This document shows positions 21,701-32,861 of a stretch of 64,000 nt of DNA, piece by piece. The position numbers were made by a program, and so were the translations under genes. The notes under the pieces are model-generated. The model saw only the letters and a list, made by a program, of their open reading frames with translations. It was not told the origin of the DNA and searched no databases. This stretch comes from Chamaecrista fasciculata (taxonomy: Eukaryota; Streptophyta; Magnoliopsida; Fabales; Fabaceae), in assembly GCA_003254925.1 (NCBI GenBank), contig QANZ01032780.1, forward strand, positions 5,228-69,227, given 5' to 3'. The first letter of the stretch is position 1. Each line of letters opens with the position of its first letter.

Positions 21701-24700
21701 GAGGCCATGGCCCATGGGAATCTTGGTACCATTATGTTGGCACCAAAAGAAGAAACAACCAAAATTAGGTATGGAAATTTTACTTACTCAAGTAACCAAA
21801 AAAGATGGAACTTTTGTTATCCATTCAGTCACCATTTCAATTATTGGACTTACTAATGATCCTAGCTAGGAAAATAAATCGTTTATGAAATTTCAAATAA
21901 TAGTTTTCACTTCTAACATTTATATCTTAGATAATGATTAAGACCTTACCTTGGACTGCCATCTCCTGGAAAGCATTCAGCTCTTAGAAGCCCACTCTTA
22001 CCATTTGGGGGTGGCTGGCACGCCTGAAACAAACCATAGAAAGAGCTTAGGTACATTACAAGAAAGTTATAAACTAGAAGAAATTCATACACTGAAACCA
22101 GAATTCACCTCTGAAAATTTTGCTTTTAGGCTCCGAGTCCAATCGCCTACTATTCGAATGTGAACACTAAGGTAGTCATTGCCAGGGGCTGAGGTTATGG
22201 AGAATGGATGCCTGTTAATTCAAGCATTCATGTTAAATATAATATGTAAGGAAGTAGATTCTGAGGAGGAAAAACAAAAGCAAAAACAAATGGAAAAGAG
22301 GAGGCTAAAAGATGTTTCTTAGGATAGGGATACATATATATACCATTCAAATGGAGACACAGCAGCACAATTGACAAACATGTATTGCCCACTCCTGTAT
22401 CTAAACCCATGAGGCTTTGACATGTGAATTGTTAACACATTTCCAGGATAAACAGCCACCTTTAAATTTGGCAGTGAAACTTCTCATCTTAATTAGCCAA
22501 AAGAAAAACCATACATATATATATTCTTCAAACATGACATGAATGATTGAGAATAATTTGAATATTCTGATCCTTACCTTCAAAATTCTCACAGGCTCAA
22601 TGCTCGATCTGAGAGCTCTAATAAATCTTTCCAACGTATAAATAGTGATTGGAACAGCCAAATACATCCAGGTCTATATAAAACACAATAAAAATTGTGT
22701 AAATCAGTTAGAACAGAAAACCAGACATAACAGAAAAGCTAGGCCAAAGGTGCTAACCGTTTTCTTGTACCATTCCTTAGTGAGGTAAAGTTTGATTCCG
22801 TGAACTATCAACATGGCATAGACAATGATGAAGAGGTGATGAGAATACCAAAATGCATTGAAACCAGTGAGTTTGTCAAAGGGTTTTGGAAGCTTGACTC
22901 TGCCTCTCCTAAACCAAGGGGTGGCTAGAGTGAAAGATATTGTCATTAGTACTATCATCACAATCCCAGTTACTCCTTCCCATGATTTCACAAAATGCCA
23001 ATAACTAGAAGGTTGAGCCCCGAAAAATTTCTCCATAGGCTTGTACTCTTCTTTAGTTGCATGAAGAAGCCGTGGAAAATCACAAGCAACATGATAAATA
23101 GTGTGTATACCGACGCCAATCGCTACTGCCACAGCTATCACCTGCAAAATACACTCTTCTGTTAACTAGCCTAACAATATATGCCTAATTGCTCTGAGAC
23201 TTAAAAGTGTAAACTAAGTTATAATCAAACCATGATGCTTGAGTGTCAGTTCTACTATGGATTAAGGAAATAGTATGAGTTAAAATTACCTTGTGGAAGT
23301 TGAGGTGATCATCAAAAGGAACCATAATGTCTAGCTTGGTCTTGTTCCGGATCCAGGTGACAGTATTTCGGCAAACAGGTAACAAAATAAGAGCCATGTT
23401 CAGTTTTAGTGTCTCAGCAGCACCTTTGGCCATGCACACACAATGGCCCATTACTTGGTAAGCGGCTCTTCGTCGATATTGCACAAATTTGTAAACAAAC
23501 AGAACTAGCATCACAGTGATCCATAGTGCCAATACCCAAGCTCTCTGCCAATTATCCTGCAAGAAGAAGATGGTGTCTCTATACCACCTCTTAATGGGAT
23601 TGGTGTCATATATAGGCTTAAGCCTTTGGCTTAGCATTTGGCTTAAGTACTTGCTATCTCCTCTTTTGGAATGATTGGGACCATGCAACAAGAGCAACTC
23701 CAGGTTTTCTATCTGTTATTCCCAGTGGAAAAAAGAAACCATCAAATGACCAATTGTGTAATTGTGAATTTGTTCTGGTTTAAGGTTGAGAATAGAGGTT
23801 ATATATAATTAATTACCAAGATAAATCCAGTGTCATCAGGGTCTAGTTCTTCCATAATCAAAGCCGCATATTCTTCTGCTTGTTTCTGGATATTTGACAG
23901 CTTGTTGGTAGTGGCGCTAAGGCAGATGATCTGAGAAAAAAAATGGAATTTATTACATAATGACCAAGGAAAATCTTATGCAGGCTAGAGAAAATTAAAT
24001 AATGAATATACTTTACAAATTTTGTAATCATAAATTAATTGTGAATCAATGATGTCATACTTATCATACCTGTTTGATTTCTTCCTCGGTGATTCTGCCA
24101 TCTGCATCTTTATCCACCCTGCATTCCAAATTGAGTTTGGGGGTTTATTCATCATTTCAGGTCATTGAAGTATTGAACAAAATCTTGGTGTTCATATTAG
24201 AAGAAAAAAAAATTACATGTCAAAGAATGTTTGAAGCCTAGAATCAAAGCTCTGGTCAGAAATCTGTTCCCAAAAATCCTTCAACTGGTCCTTATTAATG
24301 GAATCCCCCAAAACACATCTCTTCCTAGCTAGAGCATCAAAGAGCTCCAATGCAAACTCCTCTGATTCCTTGTTCATTCCTACAATGACAAATCAAAACA
24401 GACACATATATACTTGAAATTGAAACAGCTTCACAATTGATTAAAAAGAAAAAGACAAACGATAAGAAATCTACCTATACATTTTCCAAAGAGTGAACGA
24501 TGAAGAATCCCATTGGTAGTAGCAGTAAGCTTGTCAAATTGCTTCTCAACTTCATCCCATCCTGCACCACTACCATCACTCTTGCTTATAAACTTGAGTC
24601 CCACAAGAGCATGAGCAGCCGCAGTCTTAGTCCTATCATAGTGTTTTTTCATGGGATTTGGTGTTTTTGAAAAGGAAGCTAAACGCTTTAGCTCTTGAGA

Positions 24701-25036
24701 CACATGCTTCACTGTGAAAGAAGCATTTCTCACAAGTGAGCCACCAAATGAAGTTTTCTTTTCAAGCCCTTTATTATTAAGCAAACCAAATCTCTCGTCT
24801 TCTCTGAGATCATCACCACCATTACCAGCATTATTAACAGTTTTAACACTGTGTAAAGCCACAGAGTCACCTTGGATTTCCATGGTGACCTCAACATAAT
24901 CTGCTTCTTCAGCATTTTCTTCATTCTTCTTCCTTCCAACAACCCTTTTGTTCAAAGGGCTACTATGAATGAGCTCTATATCTGAACCATGACTATGAAG
25001 ATCTGATGAAGAAGTTGAAGCCTCGTGTGATTCCAT
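18776..25036 (-). CDS. Respiratory burst NADPH oxidase (RBOH), 913 aa
   Basis: This plasma-membrane NADPH oxidase transfers electrons from cytosolic NADPH through FAD and two haems to apoplastic oxygen, giving superoxide. Exons (minus strand): 25036-24475, 24379-24217, 24118-24070, 23930-23817, 23712-23290, 23141-22758, 22673-22578, 22459-22344, 22211-22109, 22023-21950, 20852-20305, 18885-18776; total 2,742 bases, all in phase. The N-terminus is Ser-rich and regulatory ([19 protein letters not shown]). EF-hand loops lie at about residues 244-255 ([12 protein letters not shown]) and 288-299 (DPDDTG). The six-helix ferric reductase core follows, then HPFSITSAP (FAD), GLGIGATP (NADPH) and the invariant end KFDFHKENF. 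It most resembles the RBOH A/C/D branch; a finer assignment needs a tree. The N-terminal region is a likely target of kinases and Ca2+. The last two introns are long (about 1.1 and 1.4 kb), and the last contains MITEs. Confidence 0.97.
19597..19865. mobile_element. Inverted-repeat element in the last RBOH intron
   Basis: Motifs such as 'gctcagggctcaatttggtc' and 'cttatggtcttatatcttt' on the left recur in reverse complement on the right ('gaccaaattgaaacctgagc', 'agatataagaccaaaag'). The exact ends are unclear. It has no coding capacity. It lies between exons 12 and 11 of the minus-strand gene. Confidence 0.45.
19979..20248. mobile_element. MITE of the GAGTAAA family in the last RBOH intron
   Basis: The left end GATAAACTAATAATTTAATC pairs with the reverse complement of the right end, GAGTAAACTAACAATTTGG. 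The interior has the same mirrored 'tctctgaaagatcaaaatga' pattern as 17461-17722. It sits only about 57 bases from the splice donor of exon 11 (20305). Confidence 0.55.
20853..21949. other. RBOH intron 10 with a half-copy of an inverted-repeat element
   Basis: This is intron DNA. Bases about 21045-21240 match one arm of the element at 42292-42634 (shared blocks include 'gattgaaaaacaagatgcag'-like and 'gacagttggtgtaaa'). The mirrored arm is missing, so it is a fragment. Confidence 0.45.
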
Positions 25037-25449
25037 TATTGTCGGCTTATTTCGCAGGTTTCTAGCTATTTCTTCGATCTGCTTGTGTTTTTTTTAAGCC
25101 TTTCTTGGCTGCATTATTCTGTGATGCAGAGAAGCAAATAGGTGGCCATATTTGTAGGAACCACTGACATTTGATACAGTGAAAAGCAGAGAAAACAAAC
25201 AAAGATCTTTGTTATCTCTTGTCAATTTCTTTCTCTCTCTTTTTGGAGCCTAACCACCAAAATGATTTTTTTAGTGGATTGAACTTTGAAAAAAGAGACC
25301 AGGATGATGAGCACAGTAGTAGGAGGAAAAATCCAGTGATATCATCATCAATCAATGGTAACAAATTAAAGAATGCACAGCACAGCTATTTATCTATCTG
25401 CAAAATACACGAAAGATTGTCGAGAAATTAAAATCCGTAATGGGAGGCG

Positions 25450-25481
<32 letters not shown>

Positions 25482-26355
25482 CATATAAATCACTTGCTAG
25501 TTTCGATCTGGACGCATGGCATTTGAATTGACACTATTATTAGTTTATTTGTAATGGGATATTTTGGAGCGACGTGCCTCTAACAATGACATTGAAATCC
25601 ACGACTACCATCTTAATTCTTTAAGTTCCTTTGACTTTGCCTCTAAACTTTGCAATTAGTAGCCAAAACCCATAAGGACATAAAATAAAAGTTCGTGCAT
25701 GTGATTACTCACTACTCACTAGCTAGTTATTACTGATTCATAGTTTCATACGATTCCTTTTCTGTTAAAAATTAAGTTTGATCTAATGTCATATGTAAAA
25801 CATGGTTTCTTGTAGACTTGCAAGTAATTATTTAAAATATTTAAAATAAATTACAAATAATGATTTAAAACAGAAGTTTTTTTTTTTAAAATTATGTTTT
25901 CAACTTTTATACACTTTTTAACCAATTAAAACGTTAATAATGTTCTGTATTTGATATTAATATTTTTATTTAAGATTCTTTGGTGGATTGTTGAATATTT
26001 TTAAATTAGATAAGTGTTTTTCTGAATCATGAGTCTAATGATTTTTATGAGGTATGATTAGACTGATCTTACTATCTCTGAGTTGGTACCTTTAGGAAAC
26101 CTCAGACCCATGCAAAATTATCTAAATATTCCTCAAGAGTCTTATATATCTCTCTCTCTCTCTCAGATATGATCTAACTTTAATCTTCATTTATTTTTCC
26201 TATCCAGGCAATTCTCGTATACTTGGTACTAATTTAGGCGTTGGAATCTCTTTGTGCGGAGTTTCCCTCACGACCAGGCTAACCCTTACAGGTGTCGAGG
26301 ACTTGGAGAAGGGCGAGAATTTCATAAACATTATCAAATTTAAACAAAAATTAAT
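25037..26355. other. RBOH 5' region and spacer
   Basis: The first few hundred bases upstream of the minus-strand ATG at 25036 should hold the RBOH leader and promoter. A compound microsatellite (CA)n(TA)n lies at about 25450-25482, and a (CT)n run lies at about 26149-26165. No other gene is seen. Confidence 0.45.
25450..25482. repeat. (CA)n(TA)n microsatellite
   Basis: A run of CA repeats passes directly into TA repeats, about 415 bases upstream of the RBOH start codon. Length variation is likely between individuals. Confidence 0.85.
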
Positions 26356-26536
26356 ATTATTATTCAAGTGGATTATTTTTTTCTTTTTTGGCCAAATGAA
26401 GGAATTATATAAGAACAACAGTAATAGAGGTTTATTACAGACAACAGAGAAGCAACAAAAGCAAACGAATTCAAAGTTAAAACAGTAACATCCCTAAAAA
26501 AGTAAACAAATACATAGAAGAAATACATAACTAAAC

Positions 26537-26760
26537 GAGTAAAATAACTTTCCAGTCCCTGATTTATGCACTCGCTGACAGATAGGTCCCTGAATTTTAC
26601 CCATTGTACTAGCCGGTCCCTGAATTTTGCAAACGCTGCACTAATTGGTCCATCCGTCATATTGGCGTTACAAAAATGCTGACGTGGCCATAACGGACGC
26701 TGATGTGTTCCGTTATGTGCTGACGTGTCCCGTTATCGCCACGTCAGATCCCGTTATGTT
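26537..26760. repeat. Left terminal inverted repeat of the Mutator-like element
   Basis: It pairs with 27749-27972. It contains several 'gacgtggc' and 'cgttatg' short motifs in mirrored arrangement. The last TIR bases are GTTATGTT, immediately followed by A and the N. Confidence 0.88.
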
Positions 26761-26841
26761 ANTTTAGTCCTAAATCCTCAAAATAAATTTTAAAGTGTCC
26801 CAAAACTCTTCCAAACATTCCAATTTAGTCCTTAAAAGTAT

Positions 26842-27065
26842 TAAAAACCCTAAACCCCAAACTCTAAACCCTTAAACTATAAACCCCAAACTCTAAACCC
26901 CATTATTTTCAATTCCCCCTCTTTTTCATCATCTTCATTCATTTTAGTCCCAAATCCTCAAAATAAAATTGTAAAGTGTCCCAAAATTCTTTCAAACATT
27001 CCAATTTAATCCTTAAAAATATTAAAAACTCTAAACCTTAAACTCCAAACCCCTAAACTCTAAAA
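26842..27065. repeat. Degenerate telomere-like CCCTAAA repeats, two blocks
   Basis: Variants of the plant telomeric heptamer (ccctaaa, ctctaaa, ccttaaa) cluster at 26842-26902 and again at about 27030-27065, inside a duplicated segment of about 180 bases that begins 'ttttagtcctaaatcctc'. It is internal to the Mutator-like element, so it is not a telomere. Confidence 0.6.
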
Positions 27066-27274
27066 CTTAATTATTTTTTTTAATCTTCATCTTCATCTCC
27101 ATCTTCATTCATCATCATCTTCATCTTCATTCCCAAATCCCACTTCCTTCATCTTTGATCAAAATCCATGTGCGAAACCCACTTCCTTCCCAAAACCCAC
27201 TTCCTTCATCTTCATTCATCATCATCTTCATCTTCATTCCCAAATCCCACTTCCTTCATCTTCATTCCATGATC

Positions 27275-27667
27275 TATTTTGATTCCCAAAATCTGCACAA
27301 TCACAACCACGCCAAGAACAACCACAACGCCAATCTATTTCGATTTGCTGTCGTCGTCGATTCCATGATCAATTTCGATTCGCAAAATCTGCACAATCGC
27401 GACGATGCGGTTTCCCAATTTTAAGTCTCGGGCCTACCCGACGCCGATTTGCTGCAAATGTTCAACGACGACGGTGGCGGTGGAGGACTTGAGGACGAGG
27501 ACGTCGATTTTCTGTTCAAAATGGGTACAGAGGAGATCGAGTTCCACATGGAAGTGATTTTGAACAGCCCGAGCTATCCAGATCTGGTAGTGGAAGATTC
27601 AACGGCGGCTATGGCGGTGGGTGATGAGAAGAAGATGAAGTCTGGTGAAGTTGCTGCATTTTTTTAA
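27275..27667 (+). pseudogene. Gene-like fragment carried in the Mutator-like element
   Basis: This stretch is less AT-rich than its surroundings and has two plus-strand open pieces separated by a stop. One is rich in Asn and His (DSQNLHN repeated twice). The other is acidic (LPDADLLQMFNDDGGGGG, then EEIEFHMEVILNSPSYPD). The composition suggests captured host exons, as in Pack-MULEs. I do not recognise the donor gene. There is no sign of a full protein, and stops break it. Confidence 0.5.
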
Positions 27668-27748
27668 CTTTGGTGTAAATCAATTTAAACCTCCCATTTG
27701 TTTCTTTTGCTTATGTTTTGGTCCTATTTTTTTTAACTTTTTTTTTTC

Positions 27749-27972
27749 AACATAACAGGATCTGACGTGGCGATAACGGGACACGTCAGCACATAACGGG
27801 ACACATCAGCGTCCGTTATGGCCACGTCAGCATTTTTGTAACGCCAATATGACGGAGGGACCAATTAGTGCAGCGTTTGCAAAATTCGGGGACCGGCTAG
27901 TACAATGGGTAAAATTCAGGGACCTATCTGTCAGCGAGTGCATAAATCAGGGACCGAAAAGTTATTTTACTC
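27749..27972. repeat. Right terminal inverted repeat of the Mutator-like element
   Basis: It mirrors 26537-26760 and ends ATTTTACTC before the ATAACTAAAC duplication. Only a handful of mismatches separate the arms, so the element is fairly young or the arms have been homogenised. Confidence 0.88.
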
Positions 27973-28613
27973 ATAACTAAACATTAACCAATACCATCCC
28001 TAGCAATAGAGCAACCAACAACAACGTCCAGCAATAACAAGTTGGCCAATGGTGATGGGGTGAGTTCACCCATCCAAAAGGGCACATACACCTAGCGGCC
28101 TGTTTAGCTACCCAATCAGCAGCCTTATTAGCATGACGATCAACATAAACAAAACAAATATCCACACAATCTTGATCATTGGCAAGAGTAAGAACATCTT
28201 CAACCATAGCAGAACACTTCCAATCAAAACAAGCATGTTTACTATAAATTGCATCAACAAACACCTTGCAGTCAGACTCCACAATCACCTTACTCCAACC
28301 CAAATTCACACATAACTCACAAGCTTTTTTAATTGCAACAACTTCAGTGATGAGCACAGAATCTGTACCCACAGCCCAATTTCCTCCATTAATAACCATG
28401 CATGCCATAATAACCATGCATGTCATTGGAATCTCTAGCAATAATTCCCAATCCAGCAGTTACATCAGCTCCTCTAAATGAACCATCAACATTTATCTTA
28501 ATTATATCATGTTCAGGAAAGGACCAACACTTCTGCACAGTACCTAAATTATTAACACAAGAATAAGGGGAAGGATTTAAAAGATTACCCCAATATTTAG
28601 ATGTTAAAACAAC

Positions 28614-28753
28614 AGCTCTGCCACTAGTCACCAAAGACTCACAAGAATCACCATTAAAAATCAAATTACATCTATCTTTCCATAGCTCTGCCACTAGTCA
28701 CCAAAGACTCACAAGAATCACCATTAAAAATCAAATTACATCTATCTTTCCAT
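28614..28753. repeat. Tandem 70-bp duplication inside the LINE
   Basis: The unit beginning AGCTCTGCCACTAGTCACC occurs twice back to back (28614-28683 and 28684-28753) with no visible difference. Seventy is not a multiple of three, so it shifts the LINE reading frame. Perfect identity suggests a recent slippage or an assembly error. Confidence 0.9.
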
Positions 28754-29129
28754 ATACCACAGCACAAACAAGCAAACAAAGTTTTATCTCTCTCCTCAAA
28801 ATTCTTATTTTTCCACAAGAACTCCTCAATCGAGTCTTCAATAGCATTTAAACCACCCATATTGACTCTGAGAGCAAGTGGACTGCAAAACCACACAGCT
28901 CTAGCTCTCCTACACAAAAATAACATGTGCTCCACAGGTTCAGTAAATTCTCCACACTAAGGACAAATTGAATCCTTAACACACCTTCTCTTAAAAAGAA
29001 TTTCCTCTATAGGGAGAGCCATATTACAAGCCCTCTAGAGAAAATGAGAAACTTAAGAGGTCACACCACACAGCCTTCCACCCACAAGTCGGAAGAAATC
29101 AATGTTATCATTATTATTCAAGTGGATTA

Positions 29130-30075
29130 GACATGTATTTATTCGTAATATTATTTTATCATTGTTATTTTCTTTTAAATATTAATAAACAATGTGATTT
29201 TTGTAATCAGAATCCAACAATTTAAATTAAGTTATGCTCAAAATTTGAAGAAAATCATTTGTTTGGTATTTTTTTTCAAGAAAGCAGGCTGATGCCTGCC
29301 TCGTGTGCACGTGGTAAGTTTTGCAATTTTGGCCAGATCCATGCCAGTGGCTAATGATTTTTATATTAATCAAATTAGTGTTCTTTGTTGAAATAACATA
29401 TATAATGGACAAAACCTAATGCCGTCATTAATTACTCTCCTTCACGTGTTCAATATCCAATATGTCACTCTTTCCTTCGCAATTAACGTTGCTTTCCTCA
29501 CTACTCATCTCCAACTAATCTTTGGGAAATTTAGAAGTAAAAAACTAAAAATAAATTAATAGGACGCGTAGTTTAAAAATGAGTAAATATATATTCCAGT
29601 CCCTTAAAGATACACTAAATTACAATTTGGTCCCTAAATGTTCAAAATGTACGTTAGATCCACGAAAGAAGCGACGTCTAAGATAAATTAGTCATTTTCT
29701 TGTGTTCTGCTAAGTATAATTGACAGAGATACTGACTTAATACGTTAAATTCCTAACGTTAGATAAATTAGTCGATATTAACGTATTGAAAATGTTAATA
29801 ATTTAGTCTTAAAAGCAATTTACACACAAATAATACACAACTCAATATGTAAAAAATGCAGTAATCACTAATGGGACTGCAATAATTTCAAATACTGCAA
29901 CTGAATCAAACCATGCCTCCAGTACACTTAATGGAAAGGGATAAGTGTTCCATTACATGGAAGCACAAAAGAAGACCATGAGGAGAAATTAAACATGTTC
30001 CAAAAAAAAATTATAAGTTGTATCTAAGCTAGAAAGTATATAAACATGTTGATCAAGATAAAAATATGCAACCAC
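29130..30075. other. Spacer between the LINE and the palindrome
   Basis: AT-rich DNA with no supported gene. The bases up to 30075 are the outer continuation of the palindrome's left arm, with no counterpart on the right because the right arm ends at an N (31162). Confidence 0.45.
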
Positions 30076-31161
30076 CACATGCATGATGTGTCCAAATAAC
30101 CCCTACCTCATGTTTTCTTTCTTTTTTTCTTTTTCCAAATTAAAAATGTGGACTTAGATAAACAAGTAATAGAGCATGCCAAAAGAAGTTTCTTCTCATC
30201 TATAATCGCAATAATAACACAAATGTAGTTGACATTGTTCTAACTTTGAAATTAAAGTATTCGCAACTCCTAAAGTGTAAGAATTAACTTGGGTTTTAAA
30301 TCATAATAGATAGTTGCTTTACAATCTTATCTTCCACAGAGCTCAAACATTACAATACATGTTTAGACTTTGAGAAATATTTAACCAGTTGGTCTAGACA
30401 ATGTTGATATTTTTTTTGGCCGACTAGACAATGTTGATAAAGTATAATATTTCTGATATAACTTTATGTTTATTTGTTAAATCATATTTAAAAATCCTTT
30501 CTTATTCATGGGAAAGAAGAGCTGAAGAGGCACGGTTGGGGGAGCAGATCCTCTGCCGTACCGCACACCGTGCGGTGCGGCGAGGACCAATGGCGGGCTG
30601 CCACGTGGCGCCACGTGTGCAGGCGCGTCCACGTGGCAGCCCGCCATTGGTCCTCGCCGCACCGCACGGTGTGCGGTACGGCAGAGGATCTGCTCCCCCA
30701 ACCGTGCCTCTTCAGCTCTTCTTTCCCATGAATAAGAAAGGATTTTTAAATATGATTTAACAAATAAACATAAAGTTATATCAGAAATATTATACTTTAT
30801 CAACATTGTCTAGTCGGCCAAAAAAAATATCAACATTGTCTAGACCAACTGGTTAAATATTTCTCAAAGTCTAAACATGTATTGTAATGTTTGAGCTCTG
30901 TGGAAGATAAGATTGTAAAGCAACTATCTATTATGATTTAAAACCCAAGTTAATTCTTACACTTTAGGAGTTGCGAATACTTTAATTTCAAAGTTAGAAC
31001 AATGTCAACTACATTTGTGTTATTATTGCGATTATAGATGAGAAGAAACTTCTTTTGGCATGCTCTATTACTTGTTTATCTAAGTCCACATTTTTAATTT
31101 GGAAAAAGAAAAAAAGAAAGAAAACATGAGGTAGGGGTTATTTGGACACATCATGCATGTG
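30076..31161. repeat. Apparently perfect palindrome, 533-bp arms with a 20-bp spacer
   Basis: Bases 30076-30608 read as the reverse complement of 30629-31161 wherever I compared them. The only asymmetric part is the 20 bases at the centre (30609-30628). The inner 90 bases of each arm are GC-rich (GGGGGAGCAGATCCTC, CCACGTGG) and look like a MITE hairpin. The outer 440 bases are ordinary AT-rich single-copy-like sequence. The right arm ends exactly at the N at 31162. A natural inverted repeat would rarely keep such AT-rich arms identical, so a fold-back join in the assembly around a hairpin MITE is the likelier reading. Confidence 0.85.
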
Positions 31162-31298
31162 NCAAAAAGCCCATAAATAGATGTATTTTTTTAGAACAAT
31201 TATATTTTTTTTTTTGGCCAACGAATTCAATACATCTATTAACATTATCAAAAGGCCCATAAGAAAAGGAGTCAGCCCACAAAAATATAATAATATCA

Positions 31299-32061
31299 TG
31301 GTCAAAATCTCATTTTGATCCTTGGTATTTTTGTTAAATTTTTATCCCTAATATTTTTCTATTCCATTTTAGTCTTTAATATTTTTCAAAAGTTCTATTT
31401 TGATTCCTAACTACTTAATGTGATCATATCTTTCTTATTTTAAGTCCAAATACAATGAAACTGAAGCTACAAGGTGCTCTTGATGAGTTCTTTCTCTATT
31501 CAATTGGAGTCGTTGGCAAATGAGAATGAATCATGCCTGAAATTAGGTTGCCTATTTCATGAAGTTGGCTCTTATTTTAAGTTTGAATGTGATAAAATAA
31601 GAGATATAACTAGGTTACTCTTGACGATTCCTATCAAATTGGGGCTATCGACAAACAAGTTCGTGTAATACTTTAATTGATTTTGATGTTTTGACTAAAC
31701 CTATTGTCGGAGTACTATTTCACCTCATTTGTTGACCACTCTAATTAGGATGAGAAAGAACTTATCAAGTATAACTTGTAACTCCAATTTTGTCACATTT
31801 GTACTTGGAACGAGAGATATATGACTAACTTCATGAAACAAGTAGCCCACTTTCAAGTCCTATTTCAAACTTGATTCGATCTCGTTCGTCGACAATCCTA
31901 ATTTGATAGAAAAAGAATTCATCAAGATAACCAATAACTCTGATTTTGTCATCCCATACTAGCCAATCGTAGAACTTATTGAGGATCAAAATGATATTTC
32001 TGAAAAATATTAAGGACCAAAATGGAATAAAAATATTAAAGACCAGAATGAAATTTTAGCC
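31299..32061. mobile_element. Inverted-repeat element
   Basis: The left end ATGGTCAAAATCTCATTTTG and the right end 'gaccagaatgaaattttagcc' mirror each other. Internal 'aatatttttctattccatttt' is mirrored by 'aaaatggaataaaaatatt'. The middle contains 'gagagatatg...' motifs shared with the elements at 17772 and 41690. No protein is encoded. Confidence 0.5.
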
Positions 32062-32861
32062 TACTATTATTTAGCGCTTGAAACGTTGACATCCCATACT
32101 AGCCAGTTCATAACAAAATCAGTTCATTACAAAATTTATACACATAATACTCAGATGTCAATTGTGCAGACCAAATCAGCTCCATATATAGAATTTCCAT
32201 GAATACAGCGAAGAGCTCTCGCCTGAGGAAGGAAAAGTTGCACAGAAAAGTTGGAATCCAGTCTGGTCAATTTTTGGTTTCTGAAGGAAAAAAAGAAAAA
32301 TATATCCGTTTTGTTACTTTAGATTTATATAATGTTAGATTAATTTAGATGTTATTTGTCGGTGACTAATATTAAAAGTACATGTACAAATTTTTCACGG
32401 CTGGTACTGTAGGTATAGGTGGCCTTTTAATTTGACGAACAAATGTCTTAAGGAGAGTCAAAGTTTTGCACATCCTAATTACAAATACCTTTGCGTAATA
32501 TAAAAAGCTATTCTTTTTGGACATCAAACAAAGACAACTCTGCAGAACAGAACGAGTTCATTAATATCAAAACACCGCGACGAGACAGACAACTTGGCCA
32601 ACGCATCACCCAGAAGAGCTTGATGTATTTATTAGGTTAGAGATCGATAGCAACCATAAGTGAGAAAATAGAATAATTAGTGATATTAATGTGAATGAAA
32701 TAAATAAAACTCTGTGGACCACAAGAAAATCATGTTACATCTGCATTAACGTGCCGTAATCTCGAAAAGACAATTAAACAAATGCACACTTAAGATGTCT
32801 CCTTACTCATGACTCGTATTTTGTTTCGTTGACAGACTTACTATTTGTTAAATATATTTTT

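Larger units (their letters stand above)
26537..27972. mobile_element. Mutator-like element (Pack-MULE candidate) with 224-bp TIRs and 10-bp TSD
   Basis: Terminal inverted repeats of 224 bases (26537-26760 and 27749-27972) begin GAGTAAAATAACTTT and differ at only a few positions. The flanking duplication ATAACTAAAC (26527-26536 and 27973-27982) is 10 bp, in the 9-11 bp range typical of Mutator-like elements, and long TIRs also fit that superfamily. No transposase is present. The interior has a near-duplicate of about 180 bases containing telomere-like 'ccctaaacccc' variants (26842-26902 and again to about 27065). It then has a GC-richer stretch (27275-27660) with gene-like codon structure. 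An N lies at 26762, two bases inside the left TIR. Confidence 0.88.
26356..29129 (-). mobile_element. 5'-truncated LINE (L1-type) insertion, with a Mutator-like element inside
   Basis: The insertion is bounded by a 20-base target duplication, ATTATTATTCAAGTGGATTA, at 26356-26375 and 29110-29129. Next to the left copy is a T-rich run (the poly-A tail seen from the plus strand), placing the 3' end at the left. On the minus strand the body encodes the end of a plant LINE ORF2: a zinc-knuckle-like segment (EHMLFLCRRARAVWF) and an RNase H domain (IKINVDGSFRGA... then VIVESDCKVFVDAI and VYVDRHANKAADWVA). The endonuclease and reverse transcriptase are absent, so it is 5' truncated. A 1,436-bp Mutator-like element and its 10-bp duplication interrupt it near the 3' end. 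A 70-bp tandem duplication and stops show it is inactive. Confidence 0.88.

Noticed and set aside
26842-26902. Interstitial telomere
   Set aside because: The CCCTAAA-like repeats are degenerate, short and internal to a Mutator-like element, so they are not a telomere or a fusion site.
27155-27424. Intact 89-codon gene in the Mutator-like element
   Set aside because: The first half is repetitive 'cccacttccttcatcttc' simple sequence; only the second half looks gene-derived, and it runs into a stop.
30431-30806. Two nearly identical 109-codon open frames on opposite strands
   Set aside because: They are mirror images produced by the palindrome centred at 30618; they differ only where they cross the 20-bp spacer. 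The GC-rich part is hairpin MITE sequence, not protein.
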